From positions 62,001-126,000 of the forward strand of contig NZ_FTMK01000001.1 of assembly GCF_900156255.1 (NCBI RefSeq): a DNA stretch of 64,000 nucleotides, in the 5' to 3' direction. Positions 53,238 through 62,840 of this stretch are shown here, piece by piece. Made by a program: the position numbers and the translations under genes. The DNA is from Paracoccus thiocyanatus. Lineage in GTDB: Bacteria; Pseudomonadota; Alphaproteobacteria; Rhodobacterales; Rhodobacteraceae. Numbering within the stretch: the stretch's first letter is position 1; the number at the start of each line of letters is the position of its first letter. Under the pieces are notes generated by a model. The model saw only the letters and a program-made list of their open reading frames with translations, searched no databases and was not told where the DNA came from.

Positions 53238-54320
53238 ATGAGCCTGCCGCCTCGAAATCCCGATGAGATTCTGCGCGCCCGCGGCGCCGACACCCGCCCG
53301 GCCGCGCGGTTCGAACCCTATGCGACCGAGCGCGAGGCCGACGGCTGGGACATTCCCGAAGAACAGGGATTGCTGCGCACCGAGGTCACGCCCGAACGCG
53401 CGCGCTCGATCATCACGCGCAACCGCTCGCCCGACATATCGTTCGACCGCTCGATCAACCCCTATCGCGGCTGCGAACATGGCTGCATCTATTGCTTCGC
53501 CCGGCCGAGCCATGCCTATCTGGGCCTGTCGCCGGGGCTGGATTTCGAAACCCGCATCACCGCCAAGCCCAACGCGCCCGAGCTGCTGGCGGCCGAGATC
53601 GGGCGGCGCGGCTATGCGGTCGCGCCCATCGCCTTTGGCACCAACACCGACCCCTACCAGCCGGTCGAGGCCAAGCTGGGCATCATGCGCGGCTGCTTGC
53701 AGGTGCTGCATGACTGGAACCACCCGGTCGGGCTGGTGACGCGCGGTGCGACGGTCATGCGCGATGTCGATCTTCTGGGGGCCATGGCGGCCAGGGGACA
53801 GGCGATGGCCGGGGTCTCGATCACCACGCTGGACGTGGAACTGGCACGGCAGATGGAGCCGCGCGCCCCGGCCCCCGCAACCCGGCTGCGCATGATCCAG
53901 GCACTTGCCGATGCCGGAGTGCCGGTGCGGGTCATGGTCGCGCCGGTGATCCCGGTGCTGACCGAACACGAGATGGAGCGGATCATGCAGGCCGCCCGCG
54001 ATGCCGGGGCGCGGGCCGCCAGCATGATCCCCATCCGCCTGCCGCTAGAGGTCGCGCCCTTGTTCCGCGACTGGCTGGAACGCCACCATCCCGGCAAGGC
54101 GGCGCATGTCATGGCGCGCGTGCAGGCGATGCGCGGCGGGCGCGACAACGACCCGCGCTTTGGCAGCCGGATGCAGGGCGAGGGGCACGAGGCAGACCTG
54201 CTGCACCAGCGCTTTCGCCTGGCACGCAAGCGGCTGGGCCTTGACGGCCCGGTCGAGGCGCTGGATTGCAGCCGCTTTGCCCCGCCGCCCAAAGCAGGGG
54301 ACCAGCTTTCGCTGTTTTGA
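53238..54320 (+). CDS. Radical SAM protein, PA0069 family
   Basis: A 360-residue radical SAM enzyme. The cluster motif is Cys79-x3-Cys83-x2-Cys86 (RGCEHGCIYCFARPSH), followed by GTNTDPYQPVE and SITTLD. It is related to spore photoproduct lyase, but the PA0069 branch is found in non-sporulating bacteria and its reaction is unknown. Convergent with bmt, ending at the adjacent base. Confidence 0.92.
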   Translation: MSLPPRNPDEILRARGADTRPAARFEPYATEREADGWDIPEEQGLLRTEVTPERARSIITRNRSPDISFDRSINPYRGCEHGCIYCFARPSHAYLGLSPGLDFETRITAKPNAPELLAAEIGRRGYAVAPIAFGTNTDPYQPVEAKLGIMRGCLQVLHDWNHPVGLVTRGATVMRDVDLLGAMAARGQAMAGVSITTLDVELARQMEPRAPAPATRLRMIQALADAGVPVRVMVAPVIPVLTEHEMERIMQAARDAGARAASMIPIRLPLEVAPLFRDWLERHHPGKAAHVMARVQAMRGGRDNDPRFGSRMQGEGHEADLLHQRFRLARKRLGLDGPVEALDCSRFAPPPKAGDQLSLF

Positions 54321-55280
54321 TTATTCGCCCGGCCCCATGGCCTGGGCGATGCGCGCCGAAATCCGCTCGGGCGAGGGGCGGGGGCCGCGCGGCGCGGCGA
54401 CCAGCGCATCGCGCATGGCGGCCAGATGCGCGGGCGTGGTGCCGCAGCAGCCGCCGATGATGCGCACGCCCAGGTCACGCGCCAGCACGGCGAATTCCGC
54501 CATCACCTCGGGCGTGGCGTCATAGATCAGCCCGCCGTCCTGATAGCGCGGCACCCCGGCATTGGGCTTGGCGATCAGCGGACGCTCGTTGCCCGAGGCG
54601 GCGAACCCGGCCACGGCCAGCAGCAGCTCGGCCGGGCCGGTGCCGCAATTGGCGCCATAGGCCAGCGGCGGATGCGGCAGCCGCTCGACCAGCGCCGCCA
54701 GTTGCGGGGGCGTCACCCCCATCATGCTGCGCCCGCCCGGCTCGAAACTCATCATCCCGCACCAGGGCAGGCCCGCGGCCTGGGCGGCGCGCGAGGCGGC
54801 GCGCATCTCTTCGGCGGCGCTGATCGTCTCGACCCACAGCAGGTCGGCGCCGCCCTCTTTCAGCGCCTGTGCCTGCTGGGTGAACATGGCGGTGGCCTCG
54901 GCCTCGGTCAGCCGGCCCATGGGGGCCATGATCTCGCCGATGGGGCCGACCGAGCCGGCGACGACCACGGCGCGGCCGGCATCGGTCGCCGCCTCGCGCG
55001 CCAGCCGGGCTGCGGCGCGGTTCAGCGCGGCCACCCGGTCCTGCGCCTTGGCCAGCCGCAGCCGGCTGGCATTGGCGCCGAAGCTGTTGGTCAGGATGAT
55101 GTCGGCGCCCGCGGCGATCATCTGCCGGTGCAGCGCCCGCACCCGGTCGGGATGGGTTTCGCACCACAGGTCCGGCGGCTGGCCCGGTGCCAGGCCCATG
55201 TTGTAAAGATTGGTCCCGGTCGCGCCATCGGCCAAGAGCCAGGGGCGTTCGCCGAGCATCCTCGACAGTTGGTCAGGCAT
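54321..55280 (-). CDS. bmt: Betaine-homocysteine S-methyltransferase family protein
   Basis: A 319-residue homocysteine methyltransferase. The zinc ligands are Cys212 (GANCGTG) and Cys278-Cys279 (GGCCGTTPAH); the N-terminal DGATGTNLYNMGL and TNSFGAN complete the TIM-barrel pattern. In marine and soil Rhodobacterales this protein is called Bmt and uses glycine betaine to make methionine. MetH-like fragments would also carry this domain, but there is no B12 domain here. The ATG at 55280 has only a weak upstream site. Confidence 0.88.
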   Translation of the reverse strand: MPDQLSRMLGERPWLLADGATGTNLYNMGLAPGQPPDLWCETHPDRVRALHRQMIAAGADIILTNSFGANASRLRLAKAQDRVAALNRAAARLAREAATDAGRAVVVAGSVGPIGEIMAPMGRLTEAEATAMFTQQAQALKEGGADLLWVETISAAEEMRAASRAAQAAGLPWCGMMSFEPGGRSMMGVTPPQLAALVERLPHPPLAYGANCGTGPAELLLAVAGFAASGNERPLIAKPNAGVPRYQDGGLIYDATPEVMAEFAVLARDLGVRIIGGCCGTTPAHLAAMRDALVAAPRGPRPSPERISARIAQAMGPGE

Positions 55281-55364
55281 GGCGTTTCCCGTTTTGCGGC
55301 AGGACGGGGGAAGCATAGCCCATCATGCCGGGAAGTCATTGAAGCATTCGCAAAACGCCGCGTT

Positions 55365-56384
55365 TCAGCGCGAGCGGATCATGCCCATGATGTCCTTGGT
55401 GCGTTCGACGATCGGCCGGGCGATGGCCTCGGCCTGGCCGGCGCCGCGGCCCAGGATGCGGTCGATCTCGGCCGGGTCGGCCATGAACTCGGTCATCCGC
55501 CGGGTGATCGGGGCCAAGGCCTCGACCGCGACCTCGGCCAGGGCCGGCTTGAAGGCGCCGAAGCCCTGGCCCTCGAACCGGGCCAGCACCTGGTCGGCCG
55601 TCTCGCCCGACAGCGCGGCATGGATGTTGACCAGGTTCCTGGCCTCTGGCCGGTCCTTCAGCCCCTCCATCGACCCCGGCAGCGGCTCGGCATCGGTGCG
55701 CGCCTTGCGGATCTTTTGCGCGATGGCATCGGCATCGTCGGTCAGGTTGATGCGGCTGGCATCCGAAGGGTCGGATTTCGACATCTTCCTGGACCCGTCG
55801 CGCAGGGACATGACGCGGGTCGCGGTGCCCTCGATCATCGGTTCGGTGATCGGGAAGAAATCGACGCCATAATCGTGGTTGAACTTGGCGGCGATGTCGC
55901 GGGTCAGTTCCAGGTGCTGCTTCTGATCCTCGCCCACCGGGACGGCGGTGGCGTGATAGGCCAGGATGTCGGCGGCCATCAGCGACGGATATGCCAACAG
56001 GCCCAGGCTGGAATTTTCGCTGTTCTTGCCGGCCTTGTCCTTGAACTGGGTCATGCGATACATCCAGCCCACCCGCGCCACGGTGTTGAAAAGCCAGGCC
56101 AGTTCGGCGTGTTGCGCGACCTGGCTTTGGTTGAACAGGACCGAGAGTTCGGGGTCCACGCCCGAGGCCATGAAGGCCGCCGCGACCTCGCGGGTGTTGT
56201 GGCGCAGCTTTTCGGGCTCCTGCCAGACGGTGATCGCGTGCAGGTCCACGACGCAATAGATCGTCTCGGCCCCCTTGCCCTGATAGTCGGCAAAACGTTT
56301 CAGCGCGCCCAGATAGTTCCCCAAGGTCAGCCCGCCCGAGGGCTGGATGCCGGAAAAGATGCGCTTGGCGAAGCTCGTGGTCAT
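55365..56384 (-). CDS. trpS: Tryptophanyl-tRNA synthetase
   Basis: A 339-residue class I synthetase that charges tRNA-Trp. The class I signatures are visible: GNYLGA (the HIGH-like motif, with [13 protein letters not shown] preceding) and KMSKS in [11 protein letters not shown]. The length matches bacterial TrpS. The start at 56384 removes a 20-codon upstream extension. Divergent from the rhomboid-like gene over 83 bases. Confidence 0.96.
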   Translation of the reverse strand: MTTSFAKRIFSGIQPSGGLTLGNYLGALKRFADYQGKGAETIYCVVDLHAITVWQEPEKLRHNTREVAAAFMASGVDPELSVLFNQSQVAQHAELAWLFNTVARVGWMYRMTQFKDKAGKNSENSSLGLLAYPSLMAADILAYHATAVPVGEDQKQHLELTRDIAAKFNHDYGVDFFPITEPMIEGTATRVMSLRDGSRKMSKSDPSDASRINLTDDADAIAQKIRKARTDAEPLPGSMEGLKDRPEARNLVNIHAALSGETADQVLARFEGQGFGAFKPALAEVAVEALAPITRRMTEFMADPAEIDRILGRGAGQAEAIARPIVERTKDIMGMIRSR

Positions 56385-56467
56385 GGCACTACCTGCTTGG
56401 AAAATCCCGGTGGCTGGCTTACCTCTTGGCCCGTTCGGGCGCAACAGCCCACTGGAAAGGAGCCCTG

Positions 56468-57178
56468 ATGCGTCCCGGCTATGATGAATCGCCCCTGAAC
56501 CCCGTGCCCGCCGTGGTCTGGTTGATCGCCCTGCCGATGATCGCCAGCGAGGCGGTGTTCGGCCTGGCCCAGATGGGCTTTGTCAGCGGCGGGCAGGGGG
56601 CGGGGCTGGCCATGCGCCAGATCGCGGTCGAGCGCACCGCCTATATCCCCGAACTGGTGCTGCGGCTGTGGCAGATGCGGACCGTCCTTTTCGACCAAGG
56701 CTGGCGTATCCTGACCTATCCCTTCGTGCATCTGTCGCTGACCCACGCGCTGTTCGTGATCGTCTTTACCCTGGCCCTGGGCAACCTGATCGCCAGCCAA
56801 TTCCGGCCCTGGGCGGTCGTGGCGCTGTTCTTTGGTTCGGCCATCGGCGGCGCGCTGGTCTATACGCTGGCCGCCGGGCTTTTGCCGCAGGTCCGGTTCC
56901 AGGCGCTGATCGGCGGCTATCCGGCGGTCTATGGCTTTGTCGGCGCCTTTACCTTCCTGCTTTGGACCCGGCTCGGGCAAGAGAACGCGAACCGGCTGCG
57001 CGCCTTCACCCTGATCGGCATGCTGCTGGCCTTTCAACTGGTCTTTGCCATCCTGTTCCAGGACGGCAGCCTGACCTGGATCGCCGAGATCTCCGGGTTT
57101 TGCTGCGGCTTTCTGTTGTCCTTCGTCTTGGTGCCGGGCGGGATCGGCCGGGTGATGCGCCAGATCCGTCAGCGCTGA
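56468..57178 (+). CDS. Rhomboid-family protein lacking the catalytic Ser-His dyad
   Basis: A 236-residue polytopic membrane protein with the rhomboid helix order, including [10 protein letters not shown] on helix 2 and [13 protein letters not shown] on helix 4. In active rhomboids helix 4 carries G-x-S-G and helix 6 carries A-H-x-x-G. Here the helix 4 motif reads Gly150-Tyr151-Pro152-Ala153 and helix 6 reads Ala206-Glu207-Ile208-Ser209-Gly210, so both catalytic Ser and His are replaced. It is expected to be inactive as a protease and to act by binding membrane clients, as iRhoms and derlins do. The ATG at 56468 is supported by GGAAAGGAG. It overlaps the murJ end by ten bases, convergently. 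Confidence 0.85.
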   Translation: MRPGYDESPLNPVPAVVWLIALPMIASEAVFGLAQMGFVSGGQGAGLAMRQIAVERTAYIPELVLRLWQMRTVLFDQGWRILTYPFVHLSLTHALFVIVFTLALGNLIASQFRPWAVVALFFGSAIGGALVYTLAAGLLPQVRFQALIGGYPAVYGFVGAFTFLLWTRLGQENANRLRAFTLIGMLLAFQLVFAILFQDGSLTWIAEISGFCCGFLLSFVLVPGGIGRVMRQIRQR

Positions 57179-58713
57179 CGGCGCAGGCCCGCCCGCAGGT
57201 CCGAGGGGCGGAAGGCGCCAAGCGCCAAGGCCGCCCCGCCATAGGTTGCAAGCCCGCCCAGGACCAGCGCGGCCAGCGCCAGATAGCGGGTGCCGGGCTG
57301 TTCCAGCGCCGGCCCCAGGACCAGAATCAGCCCCCAGACCGCCGCGCCCATGATGGCGGCCGCGGCGCAGATGCGGGGCAGCCGGTGGCGCAGCCGCGCG
57401 TCCAGCGCGGCCGCCTCGCCAAAGGCGCGGGTGCCGCGCCATAGCTGCGCGGCCATGGTCCAGCCGGCGATGGTGGTGCCCCAGGCGGCGGCGGAAAAGC
57501 CGATAAAGGGCGCAAGACCCAGCGCCACCGCCGCATTGACCACCATCGACCAGACGGCAAAGCGGAACGGGGTGCGGGTATCCTCGCGCGCGAAATACAA
57601 GGGTTGCAGCACCTTTTGCAGCACGAATGCCGGCAGGCCCAGCCCATAGATCGCCAGCGCCAGCGCCGTCGGGCCCACATCGGCGGTCAGAAAGGCGCCG
57701 CGCCGGAACAGCACCGAGATCAGCGGATAGGCCGCGATCACCAGCGCCACGGCCGCCGGCACGGTCAGGAACAGGGCAAATTCCGCGGCGCGGTTATAGG
57801 CGTGGCGGCCGCCATCCGTGTCGCCGTTCTTCAGCCGGCGCGAGATGTCGGGCAGCAGCACGATGCCGATGGCGATGCCCACGACCCCCAGCGGCAATTG
57901 GTAAAGCCGGTCGGCATTGGTCAGCCAGGCGATGGCGCCGTCGAAGAACGAGCCGACCTGGCGGCCGACCAGCAGGTTGACCTGAACCACGCCGCCCGCC
58001 AGCACCGCGGGCGCCGCCACCGCCAGCAGCCGGCGCATGTCCGGCGACAGCCGCGGCCGGCGCAGCCGCAGCGCAAAGCCCATGCGCTTGGCCGCCCACC
58101 AGACCGCGGCAAGCTGGGCAATGCCGGAAACCGGGGTGGACCAGGCCATCGCCAGTCCCATGTCCCAGCCCCGCCAATCGGCCAGCAGCATGGCCGCGAT
58201 CAGGATGAAGTTCATCAGCACCGGCGCGGCCGCCGCCGCCATGAAGCGCCCGCCCGCGTTCAGCAGCCCCGACAAAAGCGCGGTCAACGAGATGAACAGG
58301 ATATAGGGAAAGCAGATGCGGCCATAGATCACCGCAAGCTGGAACCGCTCGTCACCCTGAAAACCCGCGGCCTGCATCAGCACCAGCCAGGGCATCGCCA
58401 GATGCGCAATCAGCGAGACGACCAGCACCACCGAGAACAGGCCCGAAAACGCCTCTTCGGCAAAGCCGCGCGGGTTTTCGCCGCTTTCCAGCCGCTTGGC
58501 GAACATCGGCACGAAGGCGGTGTTGAACGCCCCTTCGGCAAAGAAGCGGCGGAACATGTTGGGCAGGGTGAAGGCGACGATATAGGCCTGTGCCACCGGG
58601 CCGGTGCCCAGATAGGCGGCGATCATCACGTCGCGCACGAAGCCGACCACCCGGCTGGCCAGCGTCCATGCCCCGACCGAAAGGAAGCCGCGTATCAGTC
58701 TGATCGGTTGCAT
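57169..58713 (-). CDS. murJ: Lipid II flippase MurJ
   Basis: A 514-residue inner-membrane protein with about 14 helices of the MATE-like MurJ family. The N-terminus LSVGAWTLASRVVGFVRDV (with the Arg residues in the central cavity), AYIVAFTLPNMFRRFFAEGA and the later ADRLYQLPLGVVGIAIG are diagnostic. It flips lipid II for cell wall synthesis. It is ten bases after glnD on the same strand. Confidence 0.95.
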   Translation of the reverse strand: MQPIRLIRGFLSVGAWTLASRVVGFVRDVMIAAYLGTGPVAQAYIVAFTLPNMFRRFFAEGAFNTAFVPMFAKRLESGENPRGFAEEAFSGLFSVVLVVSLIAHLAMPWLVLMQAAGFQGDERFQLAVIYGRICFPYILFISLTALLSGLLNAGGRFMAAAAAPVLMNFILIAAMLLADWRGWDMGLAMAWSTPVSGIAQLAAVWWAAKRMGFALRLRRPRLSPDMRRLLAVAAPAVLAGGVVQVNLLVGRQVGSFFDGAIAWLTNADRLYQLPLGVVGIAIGIVLLPDISRRLKNGDTDGGRHAYNRAAEFALFLTVPAAVALVIAAYPLISVLFRRGAFLTADVGPTALALAIYGLGLPAFVLQKVLQPLYFAREDTRTPFRFAVWSMVVNAAVALGLAPFIGFSAAAWGTTIAGWTMAAQLWRGTRAFGEAAALDARLRHRLPRICAAAAIMGAAVWGLILVLGPALEQPGTRYLALAALVLGGLATYGGAALALGAFRPSDLRAGLRRQR

Positions 58714-58722
58714 TCGCGTTCC

Positions 58723-61533
58723 TCAGTAGGCTGCGCCCAGCGGACGCTCGGCCCGTTCGGCGCGTTGGGCGCCGTCCTTGATCGCCTGGCGCAGCTTTTT
58801 CTCCAGCGTCTCGCGGCGGCCCGGCTGGTGCAGCTTCAGCCCGAACATGTCCTTGACGTAAAAGGTATCCACCACCTGCGCGCCAAAGGTGGCGATCACG
58901 GCGCTGGCGATCTGGATATGGTTCTCGGCCAGGGTCCGGGTCAGGTCGTAAAGCAGGCCGGGGCGGTCGCGGGTATCGACCTCGATCACCGTATAGACGT
59001 CGGATGCCTCGTTGTCGAAGGTGACATGGGTCGGAAAGCGAAAGGCCGCCTCGCGCTTTTTCGGCTTGTCGCGGCCGGCCAGGGCGTCGCGCGCGACGAT
59101 CTCGCCGGCCAATGTGCGCTGGATCATGCTGCGCAGCCGCGGCAGCCGGTCGGCGGCATAGGGGTGGCCGTCCGCATCCTGCAACCAGAAGACCGCGGTG
59201 GCGAAGCCGTCCTTGGTGGTATAGGTGCGGGCATCGACGATATTGGCCCCGACCAGCGCCAAGGCGCCGGCCATGCGCGAAAAGATGCCGGGATGGTCGG
59301 CCAGCACAAAGGCGGTGCGGGTCGCATCGCGGTCGGTATCGGGATGCAGGTCGGTGCGGATCTGGTCGTCGGTCAGGTCCTTGAGCATCTGCGCAAAGAC
59401 ATATTGCGTATCCGTCGGCAGGCCCGGCCAGTAATTGTCGTAATGCCGCGCCAGTTCGGCCTTGATCGCCCTGGGCTCCCAGCCCTTGGCGGTCAGCAGG
59501 TGGCGCAGCGAGCGCTTGGCCTCGCCGATGCGCTTGTCGCGGTTCAGCTCTTCCAGGCCGTTTTCCAGCGCCTGCCGCGTTTCCTGGTGCAGCTTGCGCA
59601 GCAGCATCGCCTTCCAGTTGTTCCAGGTGCCGGGGCCGACGCCGCGGATGTCGCAGACGGTCAGCACCAGCAGCATGTCCAGCCGCTTGGTGGTCTTGAC
59701 CGCCTTGGCAAAGGCGCGCAGCGTGCGCGGATCGGCGATGTCGCGCTTTTGCGCCACGTCCGACATCAGCAGGTGGTTGCGCACCAGCCACTCGATGGTC
59801 TCGATCTCGTCCGCGGGCAGGCCGAAGCGGGTGCAGACCCGCCGCGCCAGCCGCGCGCCCAGGATCGAATGGTCCTCGGCCCGGCCCTTGCCGATGTCAT
59901 GCAGCAGCACCGCCAGGTAGATCACCCGCCGGTTCACCTTGCCCTTCATGATCTTGCTGACCACGGGCAGGTCCTCGGCATCCTCGCCGCGCTCGATGGC
60001 GGCAAGGGCTGCGACGCATTGGATCAGGTGCTCGTCCACCGTGTAATGGTGATAGACATTGAACTGCATCATCGCCACCACCGGCGCGAACTCGGGGATA
60101 AAGGCGCCCAGCACCCCCAATTCGTTCATCCGCCGCAGCGAGCGTTCGGGGTTGCCGTGCTTCAGCAGCAGGTCCAGGAAGATGCGCACCGCCTCGGGGT
60201 CGGACCGCATGCGGTCGTCGATCCGGTCCAGATTGGCCGCGACGGCGCGCATCGCGTCGGGATGGATCAGGATGCCGGTGCGCAACGCCTCTTCGAACAG
60301 GCGCAGGATGTTCAGCGGGTCGGACAGGAATTGCGCCTCGTCGCCATAGGTCAGCCGCCCGCGATCCACGCGAAAGCCGGCGCGGACCCGGCGGCGGCGC
60401 TGGAACAGGATGTTCATGATCGGCGCGCGATACAGGTGCCGGGCCTCCAGCGCGACAAGGAATACCCGCGTCAACTCGCCGACCTTGGTCGCGTGCAGGA
60501 AATAATCCTGCATGAAGATTTCGACCGCGCGCCGCCCGCCAAGGTCGCGATAGCCCATGCGGCCCGCCACCTCGACCTGCATGTCGAAGGTCAGCTTGTC
60601 GACCGGCCGGCCGGCGATCAGGTGCAGGTGGCAGCGCACCGCCCACAGGAAATCCTCGGCCTGCCAGAAGGTCAGGTGTTCCTCGCGGGTAAAGAATCCC
60701 AGGTCGACCAGTTCGACCGCGCGATCGACGCGGTGGATGTATTTCGCGATCCAGTACAGGGTTTGCAGGTCGCGCAACCCGCCCTTGCCCTCCTTGACGT
60801 TCGGCTCCAGCACATAGCGCTGGCCGCCTTGGCGGCGGTGGCGCTCGGTGCGCTCGGCCAGCTTGGCCTCGATGAATTCCGGCACGGTGCGGTCGAACAG
60901 TTCGGACCAAAGCTGGTCGCGCAGGATTTCCGCCGTCGCGGCATGGCCGCAGATCAGCCGGTGCTCCAGCAGGCTGGTGCGGATGGTGATGTCCCCGCCG
61001 CCCAGCCGCAGGCAGTCATCGACCGAGCGGGTGGACTGGCCCACCTTCAGCTTCAGGTCCCACAGCATGTAAAGCACGGATTCGGCCACGCTTTCGGCCC
61101 AGCCGCTGGTCTTCCACGGCGTCAGGAACAGCAGGTCCACATCGGATTGCGGCGCCATCTCGGCCCGGCCGTAGCCGCCGATGGCCAGCACCGCCAACCG
61201 CTCGGCATCGGTGGGATTGGGCAGCGGATGCAGGATGGTGGTGGCGACGTGATGGATGGCGATGACGGTGGCGTCGGTCAGGCTGGCGATGGCGCGCACC
61301 GTCTCGCGCGCGGCGCGGGGATGGGACATGAAGCCCGCGACGATGTCGGCCATGGCGGCGCGGCGCGCCTCGGCCAGGATGGCCACGGTGCGGGCGCGGA
61401 TCTCGCGCGGGCCGGCGATGCCGTCCAGCGCCTGGGTCAGCGCCGGCAGAAAGGTTTCTGGGGTGAACAGCGAATGCGCCCCAGGCAGGGCCGGGGCGCT
61501 TTGCGGCAGGCTGTCGATGTCCTTGGCGCCCAA
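58723..61533 (-). CDS. glnD: Bifunctional [protein-PII] uridylyltransferase GlnD
   Basis: A 936-residue nitrogen sensor that adds or removes UMP on PII proteins. The nucleotidyltransferase motif is GGYGRAEMAPQSDVDL (around residue 118), an HD domain follows (YHHYTVDEHLIQ and HDIGKG), and the C-terminus has two ACT domains (TVIEVDTRDRPGLLYDLTR in the second) for glutamine sensing. Full length. Its stop is two bases from the lipoprotein gene upstream, so the order is lipoprotein-glnD-murJ. Confidence 0.95.
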   Translation of the reverse strand: MGAKDIDSLPQSAPALPGAHSLFTPETFLPALTQALDGIAGPREIRARTVAILAEARRAAMADIVAGFMSHPRAARETVRAIASLTDATVIAIHHVATTILHPLPNPTDAERLAVLAIGGYGRAEMAPQSDVDLLFLTPWKTSGWAESVAESVLYMLWDLKLKVGQSTRSVDDCLRLGGGDITIRTSLLEHRLICGHAATAEILRDQLWSELFDRTVPEFIEAKLAERTERHRRQGGQRYVLEPNVKEGKGGLRDLQTLYWIAKYIHRVDRAVELVDLGFFTREEHLTFWQAEDFLWAVRCHLHLIAGRPVDKLTFDMQVEVAGRMGYRDLGGRRAVEIFMQDYFLHATKVGELTRVFLVALEARHLYRAPIMNILFQRRRRVRAGFRVDRGRLTYGDEAQFLSDPLNILRLFEEALRTGILIHPDAMRAVAANLDRIDDRMRSDPEAVRIFLDLLLKHGNPERSLRRMNELGVLGAFIPEFAPVVAMMQFNVYHHYTVDEHLIQCVAALAAIERGEDAEDLPVVSKIMKGKVNRRVIYLAVLLHDIGKGRAEDHSILGARLARRVCTRFGLPADEIETIEWLVRNHLLMSDVAQKRDIADPRTLRAFAKAVKTTKRLDMLLVLTVCDIRGVGPGTWNNWKAMLLRKLHQETRQALENGLEELNRDKRIGEAKRSLRHLLTAKGWEPRAIKAELARHYDNYWPGLPTDTQYVFAQMLKDLTDDQIRTDLHPDTDRDATRTAFVLADHPGIFSRMAGALALVGANIVDARTYTTKDGFATAVFWLQDADGHPYAADRLPRLRSMIQRTLAGEIVARDALAGRDKPKKREAAFRFPTHVTFDNEASDVYTVIEVDTRDRPGLLYDLTRTLAENHIQIASAVIATFGAQVVDTFYVKDMFGLKLHQPGRRETLEKKLRQAIKDGAQRAERAERPLGAAY

Positions 61534-61535
61534 GA

Positions 61536-62738
61536 TCAGAACCCGAAGCCGCCGAAGCTGCGCGGCGCCGGGTCCAGCACGACGACCTGCCCGCCGCGCA
61601 CCGTGGCCACGGCCAGCGCGCGTTCGTTGGTGCCGTCGCGCTTAAGCCGGAATGCGCCCGAGATCCCGGCGAAACCGGCATTCTGCGTCAGCCCCGACGT
61701 GGTCAGCGCATTGGACTTGCCCGCCCGCACCAGTGCCGCGATGGCCGCGACCCCGTCATAGGCCAGCGAACCCAGCTCATGCGGCGTTTCGCCATACGCG
61801 GCGCGATAGCGCTGGTCGAACTGCGCCTTCATCGTGGTGTCGGGAATGGCGAACCAGCCGCCCTGCACGCCGCGCAGCTGCAACCGGGCCGAGGGCTGGT
61901 CCCAGCGCGTCAACCCCATCAGCTGCACCTGGGCCGAGGTCACGCCGGCATCGGCCAGGCTGTCGGTCAGATAGGGCAGCACCGCGCCCTGGTTTGCGGT
62001 CATGAACACCGCATCGACATTGCCCGACAGGGCCGCCTGGGTGATGTTGGGCAGGACGCCGTCGATGCCGGTCTTGGACAGCGGATGGACGGCGGTGCCG
62101 ACCAGGGTGGCGCCATTCCTGCGGATCGCGCGCTCGATCGCGCGGGCGCCGACCTGGCCGGCGGTGTCGTCTTCGGCCACCATCATGATGCGGCGCTTGC
62201 CGTGTCCGACGCCATATCTCACCAGCCGGTCGGCCACGTTGTCGAAGGTATTGCCCAGCACGAAGACATTGCCGCCGGCGATGTCGGTATTGTTCGAGAA
62301 TGACAGAACGTTCACGCCCTGCGACGCCATGGCGTTGCCCACCGCATTGGTGCTGTCGGCGAAAAGCGGGCCCAGGATGATGCGGGCGCCCTCGGCCACG
62401 GCCTGGTTGGCCATGACGGCCGCGGTTGCCGGATCCGAGCCGGATTCGTAGACGCGCAGGTCGATCCTGGCGCCGCGCGCATCCGCCGCCGCCATCCTGG
62501 CCGAATTGCTCAGCGAACGCGCCAGCCAGTCCAGGTCGGCGGCCCCGGTCCCCCCCGGCACCAGCAGCGCCACCTGGACCGGCTGCGCGGGGTCGATGCT
62601 CTGGCCGGTCTCGGGGCCGGTCGCTCCCATCCCGGCCGGCTGGCAGGCGGCAAGCGTCAGGGCGGAAAGCACGGCGCCGATGCGCGCAAGCGGGCGGCGC
62701 AGGTCAAAGGCGCCGCGGATCGTGTTCAGGACGGTCAT
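61536..62738 (-). CDS. LpoA-like penicillin-binding protein activator lipoprotein
   Basis: A 400-residue lipoprotein with the lipobox LTLAAC and Cys32 after a basic, hydrophobic leader. The mature part has a periplasmic-binding-protein fold: VQVALLVPGG, ARIILGPLFADS and FALGNTF-like FVLGNTFDNVADRL. It matches the C-terminal domain of LpoA (which activates PBP1a in E. coli) without its helical N-domain. The divergent rsmI and yraN follow the same order as the E. coli yraL-yraM-yraN block. The start ATG at 62738 is preceded by a GGGAATC-like site. Confidence 0.85.
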   Translation of the reverse strand: MTVLNTIRGAFDLRRPLARIGAVLSALTLAACQPAGMGATGPETGQSIDPAQPVQVALLVPGGTGAADLDWLARSLSNSARMAAADARGARIDLRVYESGSDPATAAVMANQAVAEGARIILGPLFADSTNAVGNAMASQGVNVLSFSNNTDIAGGNVFVLGNTFDNVADRLVRYGVGHGKRRIMMVAEDDTAGQVGARAIERAIRRNGATLVGTAVHPLSKTGIDGVLPNITQAALSGNVDAVFMTANQGAVLPYLTDSLADAGVTSAQVQLMGLTRWDQPSARLQLRGVQGGWFAIPDTTMKAQFDQRYRAAYGETPHELGSLAYDGVAAIAALVRAGKSNALTTSGLTQNAGFAGISGAFRLKRDGTNERALAVATVRGGQVVVLDPAPRSFGGFGF

Positions 62739-62840
62739 GGCTTGATTCCCTGTTGGATCTAGGCTGGGGGTTTGATGGGGCAGGTTATTGGCATATTGGG
62801 GACATGGCAACTTGCCCCGGCAGCGAGAAAGGAACCGGCG

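Noticed and set aside
53300..53320. A tRNA-like GGTTCGAACCC match
   Set aside because: It lies inside the radical SAM coding sequence and has no cloverleaf around it. No tRNA was found elsewhere in the window.
57604..61761. A 1385-codon open frame on the plus strand opposite murJ and glnD
   Set aside because: It is antisense to two well-supported genes, low in order (rich in Arg, Gly, Ala, His and Gln), and explained by GC-rich codon structure that leaves few stops on the opposite strand.
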